The notes below the pieces were generated by a model. The model saw only the letters and a program-made list of their open reading frames with translations. It searched no databases and was not told where the DNA came from. Below are positions 25,120 through 33,320 of a DNA stretch of 34,216 nt, piece after piece. Where the stretch lies: contig CAZBBC010000035.1 of NCBI GenBank assembly GCA_964489835.1, positions 1-34,216 of the forward strand, written 5' to 3'. Position numbers and translations under genes: made by a program. Source of the stretch: CAZBBC01 sp964489835 (lineage in GTDB: Bacteria > Calditrichota > Calditrichia > JAJRVZ01). How positions within the stretch are numbered: the first letter of the stretch is position 1; each line of letters opens with the position of its first letter.

Positions 25120-25473
25120 TTTGTCTGATTTTATTGACATTGGGAATTGGGAACTCGGAACTGGGGATTTAGAAGGTACAATGATGAATAAGCCCCGTAG
25201 GGGCTGAATGTTTATAGCCCGGTGCGAAGCGCCGGGTTACATAGCATCAAATTAACTAGAGCCCCATAGGGGCGAAATGTCTACGGCAAAAAGCAAAAAT
25301 AATTATAGATGTGAAAAAGATAATAATTTTTCGTTTTTTTTACCTATCAGAAATTGGGCATTGGAATTGACGATGATTATTTGATTTTCCGGTTTCCGGC
25401 TACCGGTCTCCGATTCATAGCCTTTACTCCAATTGATAGGTTAGAAGTATCCATTTCGATAGCATATACAATA
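25120..25473. other. Intergenic region with partial repeat, copy 3
   Basis: No gene in these 354 bases. They contain a run of ATTGGGAATTGGGAACTCGG-type motifs (25138-25171), the partial third copy of the hairpin repeat (25190-25350), and an inverted CCGGTTTCCGGCTACCGGTC run (25389-25408) at the end nearer the convergent YhcH gene. Confidence 0.65.
25190..25350. repeat. Partial, diverged copy 3 of the three-hairpin repeat
   Basis: Keeps all three hairpins (GCCCC-GTA-GGGGC at 25192-25204, CCCGGTGC-GAA-GCGCCGGG at 25218-25236, GCCCC-ATA-GGGGC at 25261-25273) and the terminal TTTTTTACCTATCAG. It lacks the left 100 bases of copies 1 and 2, and the part between the last hairpin and the end has diverged. 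Confidence 0.88.
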
Positions 25474-26046
25474 TCATTCCACGGCGACTTTAAAAACGAT
25501 TTTATGTATCTCTTCCTTGCCGACCATCGGGGCATGGCTGTCTTGAGGAAAAAAAATCGTAAAGGAACCGGCAGGTACTTTTGTCCAGCTAACCGGCTCA
25601 TCTTTATAAAACATGATATCATTTTTTTCATCATAGGGTATATCGATTGCTTTACAATCAGCACTGGGTTTCCAGCCCATTTCGTCGACACCCGCGATCA
25701 CATACTGGATATCAATATACTTCCGATGTGCCTCCAGGCTGGATTCTGCTTTTGTACGTCCCGGGCGTTTTTCAATGATATAAAATAGACGATCGCCATT
25801 GATCTCATGTTTTCCCAGCGATAGCTCTGAGAGATTTTGTTCTCTCAAGAAGGTAAAAACTTCCTTAAAGGCGGGGTGCAGATTAAAATATTTTTCCGCA
25901 TTATCTAAACTCTCCATGATGATATGACTCCTATTCGGTTGAATATCTGATTTATTTTTATCAGAACAACCGACAAATGTTACGGTTAATAAAAGAAGCG
26001 AATGCAGAAACAGAATACAAAACGGACAGGTTGTAATGGTGTTCAT
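25474..26046 (-). CDS. YhcH/YjgK/YiaL family protein with lipoprotein signal
   Basis: 190 aa. The last 145 residues are a cupin-like YhcH/YjgK/YiaL domain: NAEKYFNLHPAFKEVF, then EAHRKYIDIQYVI (Glu105, His107, Asp112), WKPSADCKAIDI, FFPQDSHAPM (Asp169, His171) and IHKIVFKV. These match the metal-binding positions of the family, linked to sugar-acid or sialic-acid metabolism in other bacteria. Family members are usually about 150 aa and cytosolic. This one has an added N-terminus with a hydrophobic core and lipobox TFVGC (Cys27), so it should be a periplasm-facing lipoprotein. AGGAG 8 bases before the ATG supports the long start. It stands alone, divergent from the EamA gene. Confidence 0.87.
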   Translation of the reverse strand: MNTITTCPFCILFLHSLLLLTVTFVGCSDKNKSDIQPNRSHIIMESLDNAEKYFNLHPAFKEVFTFLREQNLSELSLGKHEINGDRLFYIIEKRPGRTKAESSLEAHRKYIDIQYVIAGVDEMGWKPSADCKAIDIPYDEKNDIMFYKDEPVSWTKVPAGSFTIFFPQDSHAPMVGKEEIHKIVFKVAVE

Positions 26047-26626
26047 AATTTTTCTCCTAAATATGTTTGGGTAGTGTAAAAAATAACCACCCGCGTTACT
26101 CTGCCTACCCGCCTATCCCGTAGAACGGGATCTACGACGTGGCGTGGTGGTTTCATTTTTTACTTTAAATTTGATGTAAATCGTTTTTTATATTTCTAAT
26201 TTCAAATTACCAGATTAACAAATAAAAGACCATCCTTTTTAGCTCTTTGCTCATTCATTTCGAAAAAAGGCAAAAAAATTTATTAGCCACGGATTTCACA
26301 GATTTTGCTAATCGCCCCGGCGATCTCTGTCTGCCGACAGGTACGGCGCAGCAACGGAAATAACAAAGTTTCTAGTTATAATAGCATAGTTGGACTATCC
26401 GAAAAATTTATCAGGTATACATGACTGATCTTAATGATTAGCCTTTTTCTTCCAACATATATAAAAATCAGATACATCCTTGTGAATAATTCGGGCTAAT
26501 AAAAGTGGCCCGATGAAACTAGAAATATACACGATCCTCTGATGATAACTAATATCAATTAATACATTCAAGATATTTTCGTATATTGTTCACTGCGATA
26601 AAAAAACACCCGTATTTCGGAGATAA
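26047..26626. other. Divergent intergenic region with inverted repeat
   Basis: No gene in these 580 bases between the YhcH gene (-) and the EamA gene (+). They contain the inverted repeat at 26076-26163. They also contain TTAGCCACGGATTTCACAGA (26283-26302), which resembles a common intergenic repeat, and a short CTGTC-TGCC-GACAG hairpin (about 26328-26341). Both promoters must lie here; no consensus is convincing. Confidence 0.5.
26076..26163. repeat. 88-bp imperfect inverted repeat
   Basis: GTAAAAAATAACCACC at the left faces GGTGGTTTCATTTTTTAC at the right. Inside, ATCCCG-TAGAA-CGGGAT (26115-26131) forms a second hairpin. No coding capacity. It could be a MITE-like remnant or an RNA stem. 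Confidence 0.7.
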
Positions 26627-27529
26627 ATGTTAGTAATGGTCAAAGCACAAAATCTGAAAAATGGTATCCTCTTTTCGGTTTCATCTCTGGTTTGGGGTTC
26701 GACCTGGCTGGCAATTAAATTCCAGCTCGGTGTGGTTGATCCTCTGGTTTCCGTGGTGTACAGATTTCTGTTGGCTTCGGTCATATTATTGATCTACAGT
26801 CGTTTATCTTCTCTTAATTTAAAATTTAACTTTAAGGAACATTTTTTTCTGGCCGTGCTGGGCTTTTTGTTATTCGGGGTTAATTATTGGTTGGTTTATA
26901 TCGCCGAACTTTACCTGCCCAGCGGGTTGGTGGCTATCGTCTTTTCACTAATTATTTTTCTGAATATCATTAATTATTCACTCTTACTAAAGGCCAAAAT
27001 ACGACTACCTGTAGTTTTCGGTGCCGTTATTGGAATGATCGGTATTGTGCTGGTCTTTAAGCAGGAGCTGATCACATTTGATCTTTCCAGTGATAATTCT
27101 TTGGCCATTGTGCTGGCTGTTATTGGGGCGGTGAGTGCTTCACTGGGCAATATTATTTCTGCCTATATTCAAAGAAAGAAAATGCCGATTGTTCAGTCCA
27201 ATGCTTTCGGAATGCTTTATGGTTCCCTGTTCATGCTGATCATCTGTCTGGCCATCGGAAAACCGTTTCAGTTTGAGCTATCTTTCCCGTATATAGGGTC
27301 TTTATTATATTTAACCATCTTCGGATCGATTGTCGGGTTCAGCTGTTATTTAACTTTACTTGGTAATATCGGACCCGATAAATCAGCGTATGTTACCCTG
27401 GTTATTCCGGTGATTGCTTTAATCTTTTCCACTATTTTTGAAGACTACCGTTGGGATATTTTTGCCCTTGTCGGTGTTGTTTTTATCGTCAGTGGTAATT
27501 TTATCGTTTTAAAGAAACGAAGATTATAA
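26627..27529 (+). CDS. EamA/DMT-family transporter
   Basis: 300 aa with about ten hydrophobic segments arranged as two EamA domains of five each (about residues 10-140 and 150-295). Family features include VWGSTWLAIKFQLG near the N-terminus, FRFLLA-type YRFLLASVILL, and SGLVAIVFSLIIFLNIINY in the first half. GSIVGFSCYLTLLGNIGP and AYVTLVIPVIALIFS in the second half match the usual drug/metabolite transporter pattern. It is an inner-membrane permease or exporter; the substrate cannot be told. The ATG at 26627 has GGAG about 5 bases upstream. The gene is monocistronic, convergent with the hydrolase gene. Confidence 0.9.
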   Translation: MLVMVKAQNLKNGILFSVSSLVWGSTWLAIKFQLGVVDPLVSVVYRFLLASVILLIYSRLSSLNLKFNFKEHFFLAVLGFLLFGVNYWLVYIAELYLPSGLVAIVFSLIIFLNIINYSLLLKAKIRLPVVFGAVIGMIGIVLVFKQELITFDLSSDNSLAIVLAVIGAVSASLGNIISAYIQRKKMPIVQSNAFGMLYGSLFMLIICLAIGKPFQFELSFPYIGSLLYLTIFGSIVGFSCYLTLLGNIGPDKSAYVTLVIPVIALIFSTIFEDYRWDIFALVGVVFIVSGNFIVLKKRRL

Positions 27530-27816
27530 AATGCTTATCAGCATGGGTTTTCTACACTACAATTTTTTTCTAACGCAGAGTTCGCAGAGAAAAATAATAT
27601 TTAATAAATAATACAAAATTCAAAAAAAAATATAACTGCTTTATTGGATCTATATAAATATTTTGTATCTTTTATTTTGTAATTTTTATTAGCCCTCTTT
27701 GCGTTCTCAGCGAACTCGGCGTTTATTAAATATTCTAAATTTTACTTCAAATTTATTTAGGATTTAGAATTTTCTTCCAGCATTATAGCATAAGATCTTG
27801 ATCAGAAGTTGTTTCA
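27530..27816. other. Convergent intergenic region with CGCAGAG-type inverted repeat
   Basis: This 287-base stretch lies between the stops of the EamA gene (+) and the hydrolase gene (-). It holds the inverted-repeat element at 27569-27729 and no gene. Confidence 0.55.
27569..27729. repeat. Inverted-repeat element (CGCAGAGTTCGC family)
   Basis: TAACGCAGAGTTCGCAGAG at 27571-27589 is mirrored on the other strand by TAAACGCCGAGTTCGCTGAG near 27708-27727. Between them is about 115 bases of AT-rich sequence. The arm wording matches a common intergenic repeat family in many genomes (from memory). It may also act as a bidirectional transcription stop, given its place between convergent genes. Confidence 0.7.
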
Positions 27817-28770
27817 TTAGGGATTAACGGCTTCTTTCTGGAGCAGCCACTCCTGCGATATTCGTACCAAACGCTTTGTCAAATCGGTCTTACGTGGATG
27901 CATATGACCTTCATCTAATATGATAATTGTTTTCGGTTCCCGAATCAAGCGGTGTAATTCACGCCAGCTGCTCTCCGGAATTTGGTGATCCCGGGTACCG
28001 TTAATCAATAAAAATTCTGATGTCAGATAAGAGGTATGGTAAGCGGGTTCCATCCCGCGTATGGCCGTGATCGCAAGCCATGAGATGATCGAGCGCCAGG
28101 GTTGTGAAACACTGGTCATATTGGATGCAAGGATCCTGTACAAATCGGCCCCACCATAAGAAATAACACCGTAACGGATTTTTACCTGATGTTCCTCTGC
28201 CAGCCGGTAAATGGCTGGTACAAATAAGGCACCAAAGCTATATCCGCTGATCGTGATCCGCTCATTATCGGACCAATCTTGCGCAGCGACCCAGTTCCGA
28301 ACCGCTAATACCTGTGCAGGGACACTTAAAATGGATTCTCTGATAGCCGGAATCTCGTTGATAGCGGTTCCGGTATACCAGTACTCGGGATGATAGGGAT
28401 ACTGATAAACAATAATGATGTTATGACCCGGGTCCGGTATATATCGAAGTGTGTAATGTCCGACTTCCAGACCACCAAGAATGATGATCACCGGTAAACC
28501 TTCGGCAGGGATATTGTGGGGGAAACTGATGACGCAGCGAATACTACCAATATCAGTATTGGTAAGAGTGGTGGCATGATAATTCCGGTTGGGTGGAAGG
28601 AAATCAACCTGGAAAGTGGAATCCTGAGCTATTTGTAGATTCCCAATCGGACGGTCAATGAAATCGAGAGGATCCCGCAAGTGTTGTCTCGCTACCCAGA
28701 GGATAATAAGCACAATAACGAAGCCGAATATTGTCAGTAATCCATAAAGGATATTTTTTATGATTTTCAT
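27817..28770 (-). CDS. Membrane-anchored alpha/beta hydrolase
   Basis: 317 aa from ATG 28770 (328 from ATG 28803). The later start gives a normal N-terminus, MKIIKNILYGLLTIFG, with one membrane segment (KNILYGLLTIFGFVIVLII). The hydrolase fold shows nucleophile elbow GYSFG (Ser178, or Ser189 on the longer form), acid loop INGTRDHQIP and catalytic His in DEGHMHP. This is a dienelactone-hydrolase/prolyl-oligopeptidase-type esterase or peptidase; the substrate is unknown. It likely faces the periplasm. The gene is convergent with the EamA gene, and its upstream region carries the leader element (28775-28877), which supplies GGAGG motifs. The longer start lies inside that element and sits directly against its GGAGG, too close to be used well. 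Confidence 0.82.
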   Translation of the reverse strand: MKIIKNILYGLLTIFGFVIVLIILWVARQHLRDPLDFIDRPIGNLQIAQDSTFQVDFLPPNRNYHATTLTNTDIGSIRCVISFPHNIPAEGLPVIIILGGLEVGHYTLRYIPDPGHNIIIVYQYPYHPEYWYTGTAINEIPAIRESILSVPAQVLAVRNWVAAQDWSDNERITISGYSFGALFVPAIYRLAEEHQVKIRYGVISYGGADLYRILASNMTSVSQPWRSIISWLAITAIRGMEPAYHTSYLTSEFLLINGTRDHQIPESSWRELHRLIREPKTIIILDEGHMHPRKTDLTKRLVRISQEWLLQKEAVNP

Positions 28771-28774
28771 AATC

Positions 28775-28877
28775 CACGATTTAGCCCCGATAAAAGATGT
28801 CATCCTCCGGATGACTTATCCTCCAGAGGACGGATCTAACAACCGGGATTAAATCATCCATGATTTAGCAAATTCCC
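28775..28877 (-). repeat. Leader element with SD-like GGAGGA, copy 2
   Basis: Read on the minus strand it begins GGGAATTTGCTAAATCATGG, continues GATTTAATCCCG and CATCCGGAGGATGACATC, and ends TTTATCGGGGCTAAAT. It is the same series as 19731-19805, with about 27 extra bases in the middle carrying a second GGAGGA. It lies 4 bases upstream of the preferred hydrolase start. Confidence 0.75.
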
Positions 28878-28881
28878 AATA

Positions 28882-28938
28882 CCAATCATATCTCCCGATA
28901 AATATGTCGTTATTCTTCTGACTGATCGGGACTAAATC
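28882..28938 (-). repeat. Diverged fragment of the leader element at the ABC gene end
   Basis: On the minus strand GATTTAGTCCCGATCAG (28922-28938) and TTTATCGGGAGATATGATTGG (28882-28902) resemble two blocks of the leader element. The first block overlaps the ATPase gene end and supplies its TAG stop codon. Confidence 0.5.
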
Positions 28939-30425
28939 TTATCCGATTTCAGATAATACACACGATCGGCAAGTACCAGCCGGTCAATAATCTCCTCGTT
29001 ATGTGAAATGATCAGGAAGGATTTTCCCTCTTGCTGTCGCTCCTGAAGCAGACCTAATACTTTTTGTAATGTCATAAAATCCAAACCATTAAACGGCTCA
29101 TCCAGAATCAATATATCCGTATCGAGAATCAGGGCGCGGATCAGATTCAGGCGCTGTTTCTGCCCGCCACTTAAATAGGCAACCGGTCGATCCAGAAAAG
29201 TTTCATCAAGAATATCATCAAAGATCAATTTTAAATGCTTAATAAGAAATTCCCGATCTCTGCAATCCGTCAGGGGAAGTCCGCGAAAGATATCTTTTAC
29301 TTTTCCATTCAGATTCAATGCTTCATCAGCATGTTGAAACACCATCGCCATTGTTTTTGCCCATATCTTGTTTTTCCAGGTATTAGATTTGGTCTTGTGG
29401 TTCAAAGCCAGGTTATCGATTGTAAGAAAAAATTTATCAGCTGGCTGAAGACCCATCATAATTTTTGCTACGGTGGTTTTTCCAACACCGCTTCCCGCTT
29501 TCAAATATACGACGTCTCCGGGGTATATCTCCAGGGCACAGGGATTCGAATACTGTTGATCTGTAGATACGGTTAACCGGCGGTCAAACACTTGAATCTC
29601 TGCATCAAGTGAGAGTATAAGCGTATCCGGGCTCGGTCTACTGGATTTAACCGGACTAACGGTGTCCAGCCAATGTATATACATGTCCGCTGAAAAAGGG
29701 AATTGTTTTAATTTACCTTTCTGTGTGCGTAGTTCCTGAAAATCTATCTGCGGTAGCCTATCCGGGTAGTGATGGATAATTTCACTGATCATCGAATAGT
29801 CGTGAGTAATTAACAAGGCCGTAAACTGTAATTCCTGTTGAGCCGTGATCAGCATTTTCAGGAAAATATTCCGATATTCGTCGTCAAGATTCCCGGTCGG
29901 CTCATCGAAAATAAACAGGTGGGAATCACCCTTTTTCTTCTGAAGCATCCCGGCCATTTTTTTAAAAGCCATAGCGATAAGAATGCGTTGTTTTTCACCA
30001 CCGCTTGGCCGGTAAGGCTTCGGAAAGATAGACAGCAAATGTTCGCGTTCGGATTCACTAAAGGCCGGGAATAAACGGGAAAGTATTTGTTTGTTCGCAG
30101 AGGTATCGCTTATAGAGCCTTCATTCAGTTGATCGGCCAGGGTGCGCATGGGATTAAGATGAGAGGAGGGCTCCTGAAAAACGAAAAATCCCTGCTTTTG
30201 GACTTCGGTACAGATGGAACTATTGATATACTCGGCATAAGCCTGGTCATTAATCGTAATGTCCAGTTCCGTGGCCGGAAGAAGGCCGAAAATCGCTTGT
30301 GATATTAATGTTTTACCGATCCCGGATTCACCAAGCAGAAAGGTAAGGGTTCCTGGTTTTAACCCGAAATCGGATATATCAACCAGCGTACGTTCTGTAG
30401 TGGCAATATGAAGGTCATAGTTCAC
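28932..30425 (-). CDS. Peptide/nickel-type ABC transporter, double ATPase
   Basis: 497 aa with two complete nucleotide-binding domains in one chain. NBD1: Walker A GESGIGKT (32-39), signature PSGGEKQ (140-146), Walker B FIFDEP (171-176), His208. NBD2: Walker A GSGVGKTT (311-318), signature LSGGQKQ (418-424), Walker B LILDEP (439-444), His475. All catalytic Glu are present, so both sites may be active. It corresponds to a fusion of DppD and DppF, a known arrangement in this importer family. The start is GTG and overlaps the permease stop (GTGA). It is the last gene of the - strand operon, and its TAG stop lies within a repeat fragment. It energises the two permeases encoded upstream. Confidence 0.92.
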   Translation of the reverse strand: MNYDLHIATTERTLVDISDFGLKPGTLTFLLGESGIGKTLISQAIFGLLPATELDITINDQAYAEYINSSICTEVQKQGFFVFQEPSSHLNPMRTLADQLNEGSISDTSANKQILSRLFPAFSESEREHLLSIFPKPYRPSGGEKQRILIAMAFKKMAGMLQKKKGDSHLFIFDEPTGNLDDEYRNIFLKMLITAQQELQFTALLITHDYSMISEIIHHYPDRLPQIDFQELRTQKGKLKQFPFSADMYIHWLDTVSPVKSSRPSPDTLILSLDAEIQVFDRRLTVSTDQQYSNPCALEIYPGDVVYLKAGSGVGKTTVAKIMMGLQPADKFFLTIDNLALNHKTKSNTWKNKIWAKTMAMVFQHADEALNLNGKVKDIFRGLPLTDCRDREFLIKHLKLIFDDILDETFLDRPVAYLSGGQKQRLNLIRALILDTDILILDEPFNGLDFMTLQKVLGLLQERQQEGKSFLIISHNEEIIDRLVLADRVYYLKSDKI

Positions 30426-31303
30426 AGACGGAACCTCCGGGCATAACCGTTACCGATCTGATACATGCAGAGCAATGTAAAAACAATCACCAGGGCCACG
30501 GTAATTCCCTGCAGATGTTCAAAGGGAAGGCGAAATATATAGTCCCAGTGGGATAATGTATGACCAATGGCCAGTATATCCTGTTTGCTGTCGATCTTGG
30601 CCAGCAGGCTTCCCAGGGTTACCGGTAAATCGACAGCGCTGATCTCAGTAGATAATCCAACCGAAATGATAAAGTCGACACTGCAAAGCAGAAATATTGC
30701 TGCCCCGAAGATGGCGATCATTTTATTGATCAGGTGTACCAGGCTGCTGCGCCAGATAATTTCACGGTTAATAATATAGCCTTCGGAAATGCCACAAACA
30801 CGCATGGCATCAAAAAAATCGAGACGCCGGAAATGACCAATACGTTCCCATAATAGATCATATATCTCCAGAAAAACAAACACAGCGATAATGACCGCCA
30901 TGGCAATTAAAATTAAAAGTTGAGAGGTGAGAGTCCCTGTTTGAATCAAAATGGTCAGTATCACGTAACCCATTAAAATCCCGACAATCTGGGGAACGGA
31001 ACGGATCAGGTTAATGAAAAATGCCAGAATCATCTGTAATCTGTGAAATTTTAAAACCAGCCAATAGTCAAGCAAGGTAATTCCCCAACCAAGTGCAGCA
31101 GCAAAGACGATTACCAGCAGGGCAAGAATCATTGTATTAATAAATCCGGTTTCCACCTGGAGCAATGCCGGTTTGTTCAGGAAAAAAATATTCCAGACCC
31201 AGATCAACAGAAGTCCCCCCAACCATATCGATAGCCACAGCCGGTCTTTCCGGTTATAAAAGCGGGCGATATGATCTGACAGGATTTGCAGAGAATATTT
31301 CAT
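30422..31303 (-). CDS. ABC transporter permease, DppC-like
   Basis: 293 aa with about six membrane segments, starting near residues 23-41. Inner loop motif FFDAMRVCGISEGYIINREI (about 164-183) corresponds to the EAA loop of binding-protein-dependent permeases that docks with the ATPase, though the match is divergent. The ATG overlaps the stop of the other permease gene, and its own stop overlaps the ATPase start, so translation is coupled throughout. Placed second in the permease pair, it fits the DppC/OppC role, but the sequence is distant from the standard family. Confidence 0.82.
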   Translation of the reverse strand: MKYSLQILSDHIARFYNRKDRLWLSIWLGGLLLIWVWNIFFLNKPALLQVETGFINTMILALLVIVFAAALGWGITLLDYWLVLKFHRLQMILAFFINLIRSVPQIVGILMGYVILTILIQTGTLTSQLLILIAMAVIIAVFVFLEIYDLLWERIGHFRRLDFFDAMRVCGISEGYIINREIIWRSSLVHLINKMIAIFGAAIFLLCSVDFIISVGLSTEISAVDLPVTLGSLLAKIDSKQDILAIGHTLSHWDYIFRLPFEHLQGITVALVIVFTLLCMYQIGNGYARRFRL

Positions 31304-32439
31304 CCTGCCGGCACCGAAGAAATATTATCAATTTTACGCCTTTGCACTAACACCAAATGGTCAATAAATATTTCGGTTAGTTTAACGATCAAAAAAACGC
31401 CAAAAATAATAATCAGAACAACGGAGAAATTTTTATAAAGAATATTTTGCATCAGTTCATAGCAGAGATGTCCCTGAATATTGAGTGCCATTTCTATGAT
31501 GATCAAACCGCTGATAAGGAATGAGGCCTGTTCTTTTAATGTATTCAAATACTGAACCCGGACATTCTGGTAAATGTGCCCGAAAACATGCCCGGGAAAT
31601 TTCTTCTTCAAGCGAAAAATGGAGGAAAAAGATATTCCGTCTTTCCGGCGAAAGCGGTACTCATGCTTAAGATTTTTCACAATCGCTGTTTGTACATAAC
31701 CCTTGCGGCTTTCGCTCACAAGAAAGGTATAATATTTCTGTGTATAAGTGATCAACAAACCATTGGAAATAACCCCGAGAATAATCATCAATAAAAGGGA
31801 GTCGGTATCGAAACTGGTTTTAAAGGAATAAGCGATTACATAAGCTGGTGCAAACAGAATGAGCATGATCAGGGCCCTGAGTAAACCGAGGCCGATTTTG
31901 ATTAATAATTGCCCCAGATAGTTAAATCTTTTAGGCCAGTTGTGGGCATTCATCACCCGGTGTCCGGCAACTGTCAATGAAGTGATAAATGTTACAGGAT
32001 TTTGTGTTCTGATAAACCGGTAGATGGCAAATGTCTCCACTCCATAGTAGGTAAGTAGAAGGACCAGAATATAAACAACGGCAAATTTCAAAAGCATACC
32101 CAGGATGATCATCAATCGTTTAACAGAGATGCCATCACTTAGTTCGCGAATCCGCACAGAGGCTGTCATCCGGTCGTTTAGATAGTGTTCAAGATCAACC
32201 ATCAGGTCGTTGTGTTGGACCGAATTCCGGGGATCATAAAAGTTTAGGGTCTCCTGCAGGAGTATCCGGTCTTCAGGGCTGTTCAGATCAAGAAATGGCA
32301 GCTGCATATAATACTGGATCTGATCACCATATTTATAGGTTTTATCTGTACTATCAGATTTTACCCAAGTGTGGATAATGAAAAATATGAACCCGATAAA
32401 AAGGATGCTGATAAAATGTCCGGTAAATTTTTGACGCAT
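31300..32439 (-). CDS. ABC transporter permease, DppB-like
   Basis: 379 aa from ATG 32439 (395 from TTG 32487). The later start begins just 4 bases after the upstream stop and puts the first membrane segment (HFISILFIGFIFFIIHTWV) at the N-terminus. Topology is one N-terminal segment, a long extracytoplasmic loop (about residues 28-110), then about five more segments, the DppB/OppB plan. The EAA-like loop is poorly conserved (ESRKGYVQTAIVKNLKHEY, about 240). The stop overlaps the DppC-like gene. Sequence is divergent, so the assignment rests heavily on topology and operon position. Confidence 0.72.
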   Translation of the reverse strand: MRQKFTGHFISILFIGFIFFIIHTWVKSDSTDKTYKYGDQIQYYMQLPFLDLNSPEDRILLQETLNFYDPRNSVQHNDLMVDLEHYLNDRMTASVRIRELSDGISVKRLMIILGMLLKFAVVYILVLLLTYYGVETFAIYRFIRTQNPVTFITSLTVAGHRVMNAHNWPKRFNYLGQLLIKIGLGLLRALIMLILFAPAYVIAYSFKTSFDTDSLLLMIILGVISNGLLITYTQKYYTFLVSESRKGYVQTAIVKNLKHEYRFRRKDGISFSSIFRLKKKFPGHVFGHIYQNVRVQYLNTLKEQASFLISGLIIIEMALNIQGHLCYELMQNILYKNFSVVLIIIFGVFLIVKLTEIFIDHLVLVQRRKIDNISSVPAG

Positions 32440-32443
32440 CGGA

Positions 32444-33313
32444 TTACCGCGATTTTTTTGTGATGATGATTTGATCGTTACCCTCAATAAGATGATAATC
32501 GCTGCCGTAAAGTAAATCGGTTAATTCCTGGACGAGAAAAGAGCGTGTACCGGGGAAACGGGTCCGATAATCATACGGTTCGAGGGTGTAACGCAGGTCA
32601 ACCGGGGATTTTAATGCGATCCATTGCGGTGGGGTATACTGTTCATTGTAGCGTTGATTCATCGTGTCGAATAAACGATTAAAGCGAGTATTAAATGACT
32701 GAAAAATCTGATCGATACGGGAGAATAGCTGGTTCTCAAATGCCTGGTTATTACTGCTGCTATGAAATGCTTCCCAGTTTTTCGGTCCGTTACCTTCAAT
32801 CCATCCAGCGTTTTGTCCGGTAAGTGTTTTGCCAAAAGTTGTTCCCCGGTGAACAAAAAAACGCTTAACAAGCATTCCCTCGGATAATGAAAACCGTTTA
32901 TTTCCGCTTTTTATAAACAAACGACCGTTGCTGCTGATACGTACCGTATCTCCCAAAATCTGTGCATTTTTAATTGTTAAAATTTGTCCTGCACTGTCCT
33001 GGTTTACCGGCTCACCGCTGGCCGTGACCTGAATAAAATATACGTCCCGGTCCTGTTGCGTTTTGATTACACGGGTATATTGGTCGCTTAATACAATGTT
33101 ACGTTCCAGGATTTGCCAGGCAGCAAAGGCTGTGAGTTGCTCATTTTCGTTATCTGTCAATCGCTGCTCATAGCGGTTATAGAGAAGCAGCGCAGCAGGA
33201 TTTTCAATGATCCAGAAATCCGCAGTTGCACCATTGGCGTACTGGATCGATAATAACAGCGAAAGGATAATAATGAACAATCCCCGTCGTAAATCGGGTT
33301 TATTATCTAACAC
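32444..33313 (-). CDS. Unknown envelope protein in the ABC operon
   Basis: 289 aa from GTG 33313. An earlier TTG at 33352 (302 aa) would overlap the binding-protein gene and lacks an SD. GTG 33313 sits 7 bases after the upstream stop, has GGAAG 12 bases ahead and gives a signal sequence (RRGLFIIILSLLLSIQYANG). After it lies a mixed region, a short beta segment (VRISSNGRLFIKSGNKRFSL, then LTGQNAGWIEG) that looks SH3-like, a helical stretch with IDQIFQSFNTRFNRLFDTM, and a beta C-terminus. I do not recognise the family. Located between binding protein and permease, it is probably an accessory exported factor of the importer, for example a docking or assembly factor; that is inferred from context. 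Confidence 0.68.
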   Translation of the reverse strand: MLDNKPDLRRGLFIIILSLLLSIQYANGATADFWIIENPAALLLYNRYEQRLTDNENEQLTAFAAWQILERNIVLSDQYTRVIKTQQDRDVYFIQVTASGEPVNQDSAGQILTIKNAQILGDTVRISSNGRLFIKSGNKRFSLSEGMLVKRFFVHRGTTFGKTLTGQNAGWIEGNGPKNWEAFHSSSNNQAFENQLFSRIDQIFQSFNTRFNRLFDTMNQRYNEQYTPPQWIALKSPVDLRYTLEPYDYRTRFPGTRSFLVQELTDLLYGSDYHLIEGNDQIIITKKSR

Positions 33314-33320
33314 GCGAAGC

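Noticed and set aside
25354..25788. 144-codon forward frame opposite the YhcH gene
   Set aside because: Mostly antisense to conserved YhcH domain codons; its start lies in repeat sequence.
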